DNA of 64,000 bases from Aequoribacter sp049615385 (GTDB lineage Bacteria > Pseudomonadota > Gammaproteobacteria > Pseudomonadales > Halieaceae). Positions 17,367 to 24,772 of this stretch are shown one piece after another (position 1 is the stretch's first letter; every line of letters starts with the position of its first letter). A model generated the notes under the pieces. That model had not been told where the DNA came from and ran no database searches. It saw nothing but the letters and a program-made list of their open reading frames with translations. Both the position numbers and the translations under genes were made by a program. The stretch lies in assembly GCF_049615385.1 (NCBI RefSeq), contig NZ_JBMZFL010000008.1. One strand, written 5' to 3'.

Positions 17367-18706
17367 AGATAACACTGCGCTGGCTCAGCGCGCTGGCATT
17401 GGTTGTGCCAATGCTTTCGCAGGCTGAGCCCTACCCCAGTACTTACGCGCCGCTTCCGTCAGAGACAGTACTGCTAAAGGGCGGTACGATTTTGACGGGT
17501 ACAGGCGAGCAAATCGACAACGGTGATGTGCTCATAAAAGATGGAAAGATTGCTAAGGTTGGTAAAGACCTGAAAGCTCGTGGCGCGAAGGTCGTCGAGT
17601 TAGAGGGTGCCTGGGTGACCCCCGGTATTATTGATGTGCACTCGCACCTAGGCGCTGGCGGAGTGCCAGGAGTTCGCGCCCATTCTGACGTCAATGAAAT
17701 GACGGCTCCGACGACGCCGGATGTATGGATTGAGCATAGCGTTTGGCCTCAGGACCAGGGTTTTGTCACCGCATTGGCGGGTGGGATTACCGCATTACAA
17801 ATTCTTCCGGGCTCGGCCAATCTTATTGGCGGGCGCACGGTGACTTTAAAGAATGTGCCCTCGCGTACGGTAGCGGGCATGAAGTTTCCTGGGGCGCCAT
17901 ATGGCTTGAAAATGGCGTGTGGAGAAAACCCCAAACGCGTTTACGGCAATAAAGGTCGAGCACCCTCGACCCGAATGGGCAATGTTGCGGGTTATCGAGC
18001 AGCTTGGATTGATGCCTTAGATTACAAAGCCAAAATCGAGAAAGCCAAAGAAAAAGGTGATCCTCTACCCAAGCAAGATTTAGCCAAAGAAACCTTGGTA
18101 GGCGTGTTGGACGGTGAAATCCTGGTCCATAACCACTGCTACCGCGCCGATGAGATGGCAACGATGCTAGATGTGGCTAAGGAGTTTGGGTACAAGGTCA
18201 CGGCCTTTCACCACGCGGTTGAAGCATACAAAATTGCTGACCTGCTGGCCGATCGAGGAGTTTGCTCTGCCGTGTGGGCCGATTGGTGGGGCTTTAAAAT
18301 GGAAGCCTACGACGGTATCAAAGAGAATGCAGCGCTGTTGCACGAGGCTGGCGCATGTGCGGTCGTACACAGTGACGATGCTCACGGTATTCAGCGACTC
18401 AACCAAGAAACAGCTAAGGTTGTGGGCGCGGCGAAGCGCGCTGGAATTAACATACCCAAGTCGACAGCCATTCAATGGATCACCCTGAATGCGGCAAAAG
18501 CCCTGGGGATTGACGCTATGACCGGTAGCTTAGAGCCAGGAAAAATGGCAGACCTTGTGGTTTGGAACAAGGATCCATTCAGTGTTTATGCTCTGGCACA
18601 ACAGGTATACATCGACGGAGCCGTGGTATTTGACCGTGCCGATGTCTCTAAACAGCCCATGATGGATTTTGGTTTGGGAAATGGCGTGATTGGAGGTGGT
18701 CAATGA
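17363..18706 (+). CDS. Secreted metal-dependent amidohydrolase
   Basis: 447 aa, GTG start with AAAGGAG just upstream. Signal peptide MKITLRWLSALALVVPMLSQ, cleaved near QAEP. The amidohydrolase landmarks are present: GAWVTPGIIDVHSHLG with the HxH metal ligands H93 and H95, ILVHNHCYRADEM, VTAFHHAVEA, VVHSDDAHG with the catalytic Asp, and the C-terminal GSLEPGKMADLVVWNKDPF. It is related to the imidazolonepropionase-like secreted amidohydrolases; the substrate is unknown. It overlaps both neighbours by 4 bp, so it is made together with the photolyase and with the second amidohydrolase. Confidence 0.88.
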   Translation: MKITLRWLSALALVVPMLSQAEPYPSTYAPLPSETVLLKGGTILTGTGEQIDNGDVLIKDGKIAKVGKDLKARGAKVVELEGAWVTPGIIDVHSHLGAGGVPGVRAHSDVNEMTAPTTPDVWIEHSVWPQDQGFVTALAGGITALQILPGSANLIGGRTVTLKNVPSRTVAGMKFPGAPYGLKMACGENPKRVYGNKGRAPSTRMGNVAGYRAAWIDALDYKAKIEKAKEKGDPLPKQDLAKETLVGVLDGEILVHNHCYRADEMATMLDVAKEFGYKVTAFHHAVEAYKIADLLADRGVCSAVWADWWGFKMEAYDGIKENAALLHEAGACAVVHSDDAHGIQRLNQETAKVVGAAKRAGINIPKSTAIQWITLNAAKALGIDAMTGSLEPGKMADLVVWNKDPFSVYALAQQVYIDGAVVFDRADVSKQPMMDFGLGNGVIGGGQ

Positions 18707-20016
18707 AGATCAAAACAATGTGGGGTCTCGGTTTGGTAACAGCCTTAGCAGCACCATTCTGCTTGGCTGCACCCACGGCTATTACCGGTGCAAATATCGT
18801 TAATTCACAGGGAGCCATTGAAGAAGGCGTCACGATTATCGTTGATCAAGGTACGATTCAAGCGATAGGCGAAAACATTCCCGTCACAGATGAGATGGAT
18901 CTTATTGATGCCGAGGGTCGTTGGGTCACCTCAGGGTTTGTGGCAGCCTCGGGTAATCTGGGGCTAGAAGAGGTGGGGGCGGTCGGTGACAGCGTCGATA
19001 CTCGCACGAAACACGCGCAGTTAACCGCAGCATTTGAAGTAGCCGATGCCTTTAACGCGGCATCGACACTGATTCCCGTAGCGCGTACGGAGGGTCTTAC
19101 CTCGGCCTTGATAATGCCCTCTTTGAGCAACGACGGTGATGAAGGCGGCTATGACCGCATCTTTGCGGGTACCGCTGCTTTGGCAGATTTGAGTGGACAA
19201 CTAGAGTCTATTCGCGTGCGCTCGGCGGCGGTGGTGGCCTACCTTGGTGATCGCGGCAAAGACGCTGCAGGCGGTTCGCGTGCGGCTGCAGTCGCGGGGT
19301 TGCGGGCGGCTCTTGAGGCCGGAAAGCTCTACAATGAGTCTGGTACGGTAACTAAACGGTATGCCTTGCCCGAGGCACTGGAGGGTGCACCGTTCTCTGT
19401 TGAGGATGTGCAGCAATTCGCATTGGTTGAAAGTCGTAAATTACCTTTGCTCGTTCATGCAGATCGGGTCGCTGACATTGCGCAAGCGCTGAAAATTCAG
19501 CAGCAATTTGGTATTCGTATGGTCATTATTGGCGGCGCTGAGGCCTGGAAATTGGGGGCGCAACTGGCGCAGGCAAATATTGGTGTCATTTTAAACGGCG
19601 AAAATAACTTACCCGTCAGCTTTGATCACTTAGGTGCTCGCCTCGATAGCGCGGCAATCTTGAGTCGAGCCGGGGTTGAAATCGCGTTCAGTGGCGAAAA
19701 TGCGACGACGCATAATGCCCGAAATATGCGGCAAGTTGCTGGTTTAGCTGTGGCGCATGGTTTGCAGTGGGAACAGGCAATCCGCGCGTTATCGCGATCG
19801 GCCGCCGGCTTGCTTGGTTTTGACGCGGATGTGGGGCAGTTACAAGCTGGCGCTATTGCTGACTTGGTCGTGTGGGATGGTGATCCACTAGAGCTTGATA
19901 CCTACCCTAGCCATGTGTTTATCCGAGGCGAGGTTATGGACCTGAGTAATCGTCAGACCAAGCTGCGCGACCGCTACCTTGATTTAAAGTCTGAATTGCC
20001 GCCCGCTTATCGATAA
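18703..20016 (+). CDS. Secreted amidohydrolase-like protein lacking the HxH metal site
   Basis: 437 aa with signal peptide MKIKTMWGLGLVTALAAPFCLA. The fold matches the preceding gene (GRWVTSGF near 72, GAIADLVVWDGDPLELDTYPSHVFI near the end). The metal-binding HxH is replaced: aligning WVTPGIIDVHSHLG of the neighbour with WVTSGFVAASGNLG puts Ser83 and Asn85 where the two histidines belong. The usual late Asp is also absent (FSGENATTHN). One histidine survives in LLVHADRV. The protein is therefore probably not an ordinary metallo-hydrolase; it may be a structural partner of the upstream enzyme, as the 4-bp overlap suggests. Confidence 0.8.
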   Translation: MKIKTMWGLGLVTALAAPFCLAAPTAITGANIVNSQGAIEEGVTIIVDQGTIQAIGENIPVTDEMDLIDAEGRWVTSGFVAASGNLGLEEVGAVGDSVDTRTKHAQLTAAFEVADAFNAASTLIPVARTEGLTSALIMPSLSNDGDEGGYDRIFAGTAALADLSGQLESIRVRSAAVVAYLGDRGKDAAGGSRAAAVAGLRAALEAGKLYNESGTVTKRYALPEALEGAPFSVEDVQQFALVESRKLPLLVHADRVADIAQALKIQQQFGIRMVIIGGAEAWKLGAQLAQANIGVILNGENNLPVSFDHLGARLDSAAILSRAGVEIAFSGENATTHNARNMRQVAGLAVAHGLQWEQAIRALSRSAAGLLGFDADVGQLQAGAIADLVVWDGDPLELDTYPSHVFIRGEVMDLSNRQTKLRDRYLDLKSELPPAYR

Positions 20017-20043
20017 GCCCGTGCGCATGGGGGCATAGGTCAG

Positions 20044-20073
20044 TATAATGCGGCCTTTGATTTTTTAAGGCCG
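20044..20073 (+). promoter_or_regulatory. gltX -10 element and 5'-UTR hairpin
   Basis: TATAAT at 20044-20049 is a perfect -10 element; no good -35 is seen. CGGCCTT (20051-20057) and AAGGCCG (20067-20073) form a 7-bp stem that would start at or near the first transcribed base. It contains the AAGG that is the only Shine-Dalgarno candidate for the ATG at 20078. Confidence 0.5.
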
Positions 20074-20077
20074 TACT

Positions 20078-21565
20078 ATGACTACTGTGCGCACTCGCAT
20101 TGCTCCATCGCCTACTGGGGATCCTCACGTAGGCACAGCTTATATCGCACTCTTTAATTTGTGTTTTGCTCGCCAACATGGCGGGCAATTTATTTTGCGC
20201 ATTGAAGATACTGACCAAGTGCGCAGCACCCGCGAATCAGAACAAGCTATTTTAGACAGCTTACGCTGGCTGGGTTTGGACTGGGATGAAGGTCCAGATG
20301 TTGGGGGTGATTGCGGGCCGTACCGTCAAAGTGAACGGTCGGAGTTGTATGTGAAATACGCGGACCAATTGCTCCAAAGCGGAAAAGCCTTTCGATGCTA
20401 TCGCACGCCCGAAGAGCTTGAAGAGCTGCGTCAGCAACGCCGTGAATCTGGCTTAAGCACGGCACTCAAACCGTCTGATTTAAAGTTAGACGAGGCCGAA
20501 GTCGCGCGTCGTGAAGCTGCGGGGATGCCCTCGGTTATTCGTATGGTGGTCCCTGAGGAAGAGGGCAGCTGCGAAGTGCAAGATCTGCTGCGTGGCACGG
20601 TCTCCTTGGATTGGAGCATGGTGGACGCTCAAATCTTGATGAAGTCTGACGGTTTACCTACGTACCACTTAGCGAATGTTGTCGATGACCATTTGATGGG
20701 TATTACCCATGTTTTGCGCGGCGAGGAGTGGTTGAATTCGGCACCTAAACATCAGTTGTTGTACCAGTATTTTGGCTGGGAAATGCCGGTCCTGTGCCAT
20801 TTACCCCTGCTGCGTAACCCCGATAAGTCGAAGTTGAGTAAACGCAAGAACCCAACCAGTATTTTGTACTACGAGCGCATGGGGTATTTGCCCGAGGCTT
20901 TGCTCAATTACCTGGGGCGTATGGGCTGGTCTATGCCCGACGAACGCGAAAAGTTCTCGCTCACCGAAATGCAGGACGTCTTTGATATTCAGCGTGTGTC
21001 TTTGGGAGGGCCGATCTTTGACTTGGCAAAATTGCGTTGGTTGAATGGTCTGTGGATTCGTGAAGACCTAAGTCAAGAAGCCTTGGCTCAGCGTTTGGTT
21101 GAGTGGGCCTTAAATGGTGATAACTTAGCCGAAGTGCTGCCGCATGTGCAGAAACGCTTGGAAACCTTAAGCGACTTTATTCCCACGGTAGCGTTTTTGG
21201 CCTCGGGTGATTTGCCTTTAAATGCAGACGCATTTGCAGATGCTAAAACGGATACCGAAACCCAGGTGAAGTATCTGCAGTTTGCCTTGTGGCGCTTGGA
21301 AGGTTTGCGTACCTGGGAGCGGGATGCGATTTGGGACGGCGTGAAGGCCCTAGCCGATGCCAACGAAGTCAAAATTAAAGACTTTTTGGCGCCGTTATTC
21401 ATCGCTATTGCGGGATCAAACAGTTCGTTCTCGGTGGTTGATTCGATGCATTTGTTGGGCCCCGATATGACACGTGCACGACTTCGTAATGCGATCGACT
21501 TGCTAGGCGGTGTCTCTAAAAAAGCTGCTAAACGGTTAGAAAAGGAATATGCGGCAATTGCATGA
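20078..21565 (+). CDS. gltX: Glutamyl-tRNA synthetase
   Basis: 495 aa, class I synthetase. RIAPSPTGDPHVGTAYIALFN carries the HIGH-type motif (HVGT) and KSKLSKRKNPTS is the KMSKS loop. FILRIEDTDQVRS and LRWLGLDWDEGP are family motifs. It charges tRNA-Glu in the cytoplasm. A tRNA-Ala gene follows 56 bp after the stop, with its own promoter-like sequence. Length and motifs are normal. Confidence 0.97.
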   Translation: MTTVRTRIAPSPTGDPHVGTAYIALFNLCFARQHGGQFILRIEDTDQVRSTRESEQAILDSLRWLGLDWDEGPDVGGDCGPYRQSERSELYVKYADQLLQSGKAFRCYRTPEELEELRQQRRESGLSTALKPSDLKLDEAEVARREAAGMPSVIRMVVPEEEGSCEVQDLLRGTVSLDWSMVDAQILMKSDGLPTYHLANVVDDHLMGITHVLRGEEWLNSAPKHQLLYQYFGWEMPVLCHLPLLRNPDKSKLSKRKNPTSILYYERMGYLPEALLNYLGRMGWSMPDEREKFSLTEMQDVFDIQRVSLGGPIFDLAKLRWLNGLWIREDLSQEALAQRLVEWALNGDNLAEVLPHVQKRLETLSDFIPTVAFLASGDLPLNADAFADAKTDTETQVKYLQFALWRLEGLRTWERDAIWDGVKALADANEVKIKDFLAPLFIAIAGSNSSFSVVDSMHLLGPDMTRARLRNAIDLLGGVSKKAAKRLEKEYAAIA

Positions 21566-21572
21566 AACGCGC

Positions 21573-21602
21573 TTGACTAGTGGGGTGTAAGCCCTCTAAA
21601 AT
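21573..21602 (+). promoter_or_regulatory. tRNA-Ala promoter
   Basis: TTGACT (21573-21578) and TAAAAT (21597-21602) with 18-bp spacing, followed by a GC-only discriminator GCGCGCC. Such a discriminator is typical of stringently controlled stable-RNA promoters. The tRNA begins at 21622. Confidence 0.65.
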
Positions 21603-21621
21603 GCGCGCCTCGTGATGATTC

Positions 21622-21697
21622 GGGGCCATAGCTCAGCTGGGAGAGCGCAACACTGGCAGTGTTGAGGTCGGCGGTTCGATCCCGCCTGGCTCCACCA
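21622..21697 (+). tRNA. tRNA-Ala (anticodon GGC)
   Basis: 76 nt including an encoded CCA. Acceptor stem GGGGCCA/TGGCTCC (one G-U pair), D-arm GCTC-AGCTGGGA-GAGC, anticodon stem CAACA/TGTTG with loop CTGGCAG (anticodon GGC, reading GCC/GCU), variable AGGTC, and T-arm GGCGG-TTCGATC-CCGCC. All stems pair, and the sequence closely resembles E. coli tRNA-Ala(GGC). Confidence 0.98.
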
Positions 21698-21700
21698 AAC

Positions 21701-21735
21701 AAAAAAAGGCCACCTTTTAGGGGTGGCCTTTTTTT
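21701..21735 (+). terminator. Rho-independent terminator after tRNA-Ala
   Basis: GGCCACC (21708-21714) and GGTGGCC (21722-21728) form a 7-bp stem with a 7-nt loop, preceded by seven A and followed by seven T, so it could terminate in both directions. Confidence 0.9.
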
Positions 21736-21847
21736 ATTTGGTACTTTGGGGCTTCCAAGGTGGAATTGGTGCGATGAAGTACAGGATCTGCAAATGTCGA
21801 GGAGGCCACGGATCGTCGAGAGCTGCCGAGCTTGGCTCCACGATTTT

Positions 21848-21871
21848 AAAAACCGCGGATCGCCGGTTTTT
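21848..21871. terminator. Terminator-like hairpin
   Basis: AAAAACCG (21848-21855) pairs with CGGTTTTT (21864-21871) around an 8-nt loop. The flanking A and T tracts fit a short bidirectional intrinsic terminator, but no gene ends here now. It may be a remnant. Confidence 0.4.
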
Positions 21872-22079
21872 GCTTATCACGATTCCCGAATCTTCTGTTC
21901 CTCGTTGTTTCATAACAGCGATTGCAGCGTTGCAAGTGATACTGTGCGAGCTTGCAGATCGCAGGCAGGATAACCTCTTGATCAAGGCGCCATGACTCCA
22001 GCACACACGAGCAGCTGGTGGTCCCTGATAAGTCCTTAGAACATTGAGGCTTCCCTAACAATCTCAGTTACGCTATCTT

Positions 22080-22096
22080 ATAGTTAAATTGACTAT
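22080..22096. promoter_or_regulatory. Candidate operator of the Nudix-type regulator
   Basis: ATAGTTAAATTGACTAT is a 17-bp palindrome with seven of eight arm positions paired around a central A. It ends 26 bp before the ATG of the regulator gene, where an autoregulatory site would sit. No second copy was noticed. Confidence 0.45.
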
Positions 22097-22122
22097 TAAA
22101 GATCGGTGGCCTTTTTAGAATC

Positions 22123-22842
22123 ATGCCCGCAAGAACATCTGCACAATTGAATCGCCCCAGTAGCTCATGGAATGAGATCCAAGCGCTGTCTATAGACAAC
22201 GTTATTTTTGGTCTGGACCATAAGCAGTTGAAGGTCTTGTTGGTGCGTCAGCGCGATCCCAGACATGAGGGAAAGTGGGCTTTACCCGGCGGCTGGATCC
22301 GCTACGACGAACATCTGCGCAGCGCCGCATCAAGGTTGCTAAAAGAGCTTACAGGGATTGCTGATCTCTATCTCGAGCAGTTGAAAACATTTGGCAAAGT
22401 CGACCGTTTCCCGGGTGAGCGCGTGATAACAGTTGCCTATTACGCGCTCGTCAGTGCAGACAGTTATCAGTTAGTGACTCAAGAAGAAGACGTCAATTGG
22501 CACACGATCGGCGAGGTCAGTGAACTGGTTTATGACCACAATGAAATTTTGGCAGAGGCTCTAACACATCTGCGCCGAGAAGTTCGATACCGGCCAATTG
22601 GGCTCAAGCTGTTACCGCAAAAATTCACGCTGCTGGATCTGCAGAATCTTTATGAGGCAGTCCTTGGTGTGCAGCTGGATAAGGGAAATTTCAGACGCAA
22701 GGTATTGCGGTCAGGTCTTTTACTACCGTGTGATGAAAAACAGACAGGTGTGGCTCATCGAGCGGCCACTTTCTATCGGTTAAATCAATCTGCGTATGAC
22801 GAACTGGTCGATCATGGGTTTCCAGTTCAATCGTTGGTGTAA
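22123..22842 (+). CDS. Nudix-domain transcriptional regulator (NrtR/AraR-like)
   Basis: 239 aa. The N-terminal Nudix domain includes VLLVRQRDPRHEGKWALPGG and a Nudix box GWIRYDEHLRSAASRLLKEL. The essential second Glu of the REUxEE motif is Leu (RLLKEL), so hydrolase activity is probably lost. The C-terminal half (RREVRYRPIGLKLLPQKFTLLDLQ, then FRRKVLRSGLLLP) is the winged-helix region found in NrtR and related sugar regulators. In other bacteria such proteins control NAD, arabinose or xylose genes. The GH43 gene follows after 17 bp, so a pentose or hemicellulose signal is likely (inference). Confidence 0.82.
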   Translation: MPARTSAQLNRPSSSWNEIQALSIDNVIFGLDHKQLKVLLVRQRDPRHEGKWALPGGWIRYDEHLRSAASRLLKELTGIADLYLEQLKTFGKVDRFPGERVITVAYYALVSADSYQLVTQEEDVNWHTIGEVSELVYDHNEILAEALTHLRREVRYRPIGLKLLPQKFTLLDLQNLYEAVLGVQLDKGNFRRKVLRSGLLLPCDEKQTGVAHRAATFYRLNQSAYDELVDHGFPVQSLV

Positions 22843-22859
22843 GCAATCGAGGTAACGCA

Positions 22860-24599
22860 ATGCTGAAAATGGCGATAATGAAAAATCGTAAAACGCGCGG
22901 CTCAAAACGGATCAGGTACTTGTTAATGGCATTTTTGAGTACAACGCTGAATGGAGCTGTGAATGCCAGCGATGCCGGGTTCACCAACCCGATTTTACGC
23001 GGCGGCTATCCGGACCCAAGTATTTGCCGAAAGGGTGAAGATTTTTATGTTGTTAACTCCTCGTTTGAATATTTCCCTGGGTTACCCATTCACCACAGCA
23101 AAGATCTAATCAATTGGGAGCTTATCGGCTATGGATTGCATCGCCCGGACCAAGCTAGTTCAGCAGTGAATCTAGTGGACGTTCAGTCTGACGGCGGTAT
23201 CCATGCGCCCTCAATCCGCTGTCATAACGATCGCTACTACATCATCACGACTAATGTTTATTCTCCTCCTGAGCCCGGTGTGCCGACTCAAATGGTCAAT
23301 TTTGTGATCACAGCTGATGATCCGGCGGGTCCCTGGTCACAACCGCATGTTATTAAGGGCGCGCCTGGTATCGACCCTGATTTGTTTTTCGAGAGTGACG
23401 GAACGGTTTGGTATGTGGGTAATCACGCCCCAGAAAATCCTGCCTTTCAAGGCGAGGGTGAGATTTGGTTGCAACAGCTTGATCCAACGGAATGGAAGCT
23501 GATCGGAGAACGCTATTTTTTATGGCGCGGTGCTCTAAAAGGTGCGATTTGGGCAGAGGGTCCGCACATCTACAAAAAAGACGGTCGTTACTATCTATTG
23601 ATCGCCGAGGGCGGTACCAGCTTTGATCACGCAGTAACCGTCGCGTCCAGCGATTCTCTTACTGGCCCCTATATGGGCAATAGCCGCAATCCAATTTTAA
23701 CGTCACGTCATCTAAGCTATGACAACTGGGTCAACAGCACCGGACACGCCGATCTGGTGGAGCTGGAAGATGGCCGTTGGTTCGCTGTTGCCCTGGGTAT
23801 TCGCAACGATATTGCTCGACGCTCAAACATGGGTAGAGAATCGCACTTGATCCCCGTACTTTGGGAGCAGGAGCCTTACGAATGGAAAGCTGAAAAGCTG
23901 ACATGGCCAGTTTTTGCCCCTTCGAGTGGTCGCGTAGAAAGACAAAACCCCAGTCCCTTTCCCGGGACAAGCCAGAACAAGCCTTCCACGTTTGTTGACA
24001 ATTTTGACCAAGCGGACTTAAAACGCGACTGGAACTTTAGACGGGTTCCAAAACCCGATTTGTTCTCACTACAAGCCCGCGAGGGTTTTCTAAGACTCTA
24101 TGCTGATGAGGCGTTACCTCGTAATCGTGGTCGAGCCAGTTTGATGGGTATTAGGCAAACCGAAACCGATTTTGAGTACATTGCTCAGATGCAATTTGAG
24201 CCGCTTCATGAAGGCTCCCAAGCAGGAATAACTCTGTTCCAGAAAGACGATAATTATATGAGATTCACAGTAGAGCAAACGGCCGGTGGTTATCAGCTTG
24301 CTGTTCATGTGCGAGAGGCTCGATCAGAGCAAGAGAAAGATCTTAAAAGCCTTGAGCTTAAAGACTATCGGGGGCGAATCCAGCTTCGAATTGACTCGGG
24401 TAAGTCCTCCTATGCTCTTGCTTATTCGCTAGATGAGGGGAAAACTTGGGTCGAGGTGGCCTCTGTGCCAGGTGACAAGTTTATCAGCCAGGGCTATACA
24501 GGAGCCTACCTCGGTTTGTTTGCCCTAAGTCAGGGGAATCAATTCGCGGATTTTGCCGACTTCGACTGGGTAAAGTACGCCCCTAGGCCTCGATTGTAA
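22860..24599 (+). CDS. GH43 glycoside hydrolase (beta-xylosidase / alpha-L-arabinofuranosidase type)
   Basis: 579 aa. Start at 22860 with GAGG upstream; an N-terminal hydrophobic segment ending near GAVNASDAG looks like a signal peptide. The five-bladed propeller shows the GH43 residues: GGYPDPSICRKGEDFYVVNSSFEYFPG (catalytic base Asp), IDPDLFFESDGTVWYVGN (pKa-modulating Asp) and GAIWAEGPHIYKKDGRYYLL (acid Glu). A C-terminal beta-sandwich (about 390-570, NFDQADLKRDWNFRR to FADFDWVKY) is the usual accessory domain of xylosidase-type members. It probably cleaves xylo- or arabino-oligosaccharides. It forms an operon with the Nudix regulator. Confidence 0.88.
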   Translation: MLKMAIMKNRKTRGSKRIRYLLMAFLSTTLNGAVNASDAGFTNPILRGGYPDPSICRKGEDFYVVNSSFEYFPGLPIHHSKDLINWELIGYGLHRPDQASSAVNLVDVQSDGGIHAPSIRCHNDRYYIITTNVYSPPEPGVPTQMVNFVITADDPAGPWSQPHVIKGAPGIDPDLFFESDGTVWYVGNHAPENPAFQGEGEIWLQQLDPTEWKLIGERYFLWRGALKGAIWAEGPHIYKKDGRYYLLIAEGGTSFDHAVTVASSDSLTGPYMGNSRNPILTSRHLSYDNWVNSTGHADLVELEDGRWFAVALGIRNDIARRSNMGRESHLIPVLWEQEPYEWKAEKLTWPVFAPSSGRVERQNPSPFPGTSQNKPSTFVDNFDQADLKRDWNFRRVPKPDLFSLQAREGFLRLYADEALPRNRGRASLMGIRQTETDFEYIAQMQFEPLHEGSQAGITLFQKDDNYMRFTVEQTAGGYQLAVHVREARSEQEKDLKSLELKDYRGRIQLRIDSGKSSYALAYSLDEGKTWVEVASVPGDKFISQGYTGAYLGLFALSQGNQFADFADFDWVKYAPRPRL

Positions 24600-24730
24600 C
24601 AAGGTAGGTGGTTTGAAGTGTGCCATTGTGCAATACCTGAATACAGCGTAGCCGGAGCGCGAGGTTAATTATCGGATTACTTTGTGTTAACTAAACGTCG
24701 GCTTTTTTGACTAGCATTTGGGAGGCAGGC

Positions 24731-24769
24731 ATGGCCCACAATTGCAAAAAAAAAGGGGCAGGAAAATAA
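24731..24769 (+). other. Possible 12-codon leader ORF
   Basis: ATG at 24731 follows a strong GGGAGG (24720-24725). The frame encodes MAHNCKKKGAGK and stops with TAA at 24767, four bases before the ATG of the serine hydrolase. It includes a run of nine A. It could be a leader peptide, or chance use of a good Shine-Dalgarno sequence. Confidence 0.3.
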
Positions 24770-24772
24770 ACC

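Larger units (their letters stand above)
21738..22122. other. Non-coding stretch between tRNA-Ala and the Nudix-type regulator
   Basis: 385 bp with no convincing gene; the short frames here have no start signals and no recognisable products. It holds three things. A partial repeat of the tRNA 3' end (21830-21843) matches 21684-21697 at 12 of 14 positions. An A/T-flanked hairpin at 21848-21871 has an 8-bp stem (AAAAACCG/CGGTTTTT). A palindrome at 22080-22096 lies just before the regulator gene. A tRNA 3' end followed by non-coding debris and accessory genes is a common sign of past integration. Confidence 0.5.

Noticed and set aside
21734..22006. 90-aa frames on both strands after tRNA-Ala
   Set aside because: No ribosome-binding sites, overlap with the terminator and the tRNA-end repeat, and amino-acid content unlike real proteins.
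24640..24655. Fifth LacI operator before the serine hydrolase (CTGAATACAGCG)
   Set aside because: Only the left half matches; the right arm does not pair and the gene is outside the starch locus.
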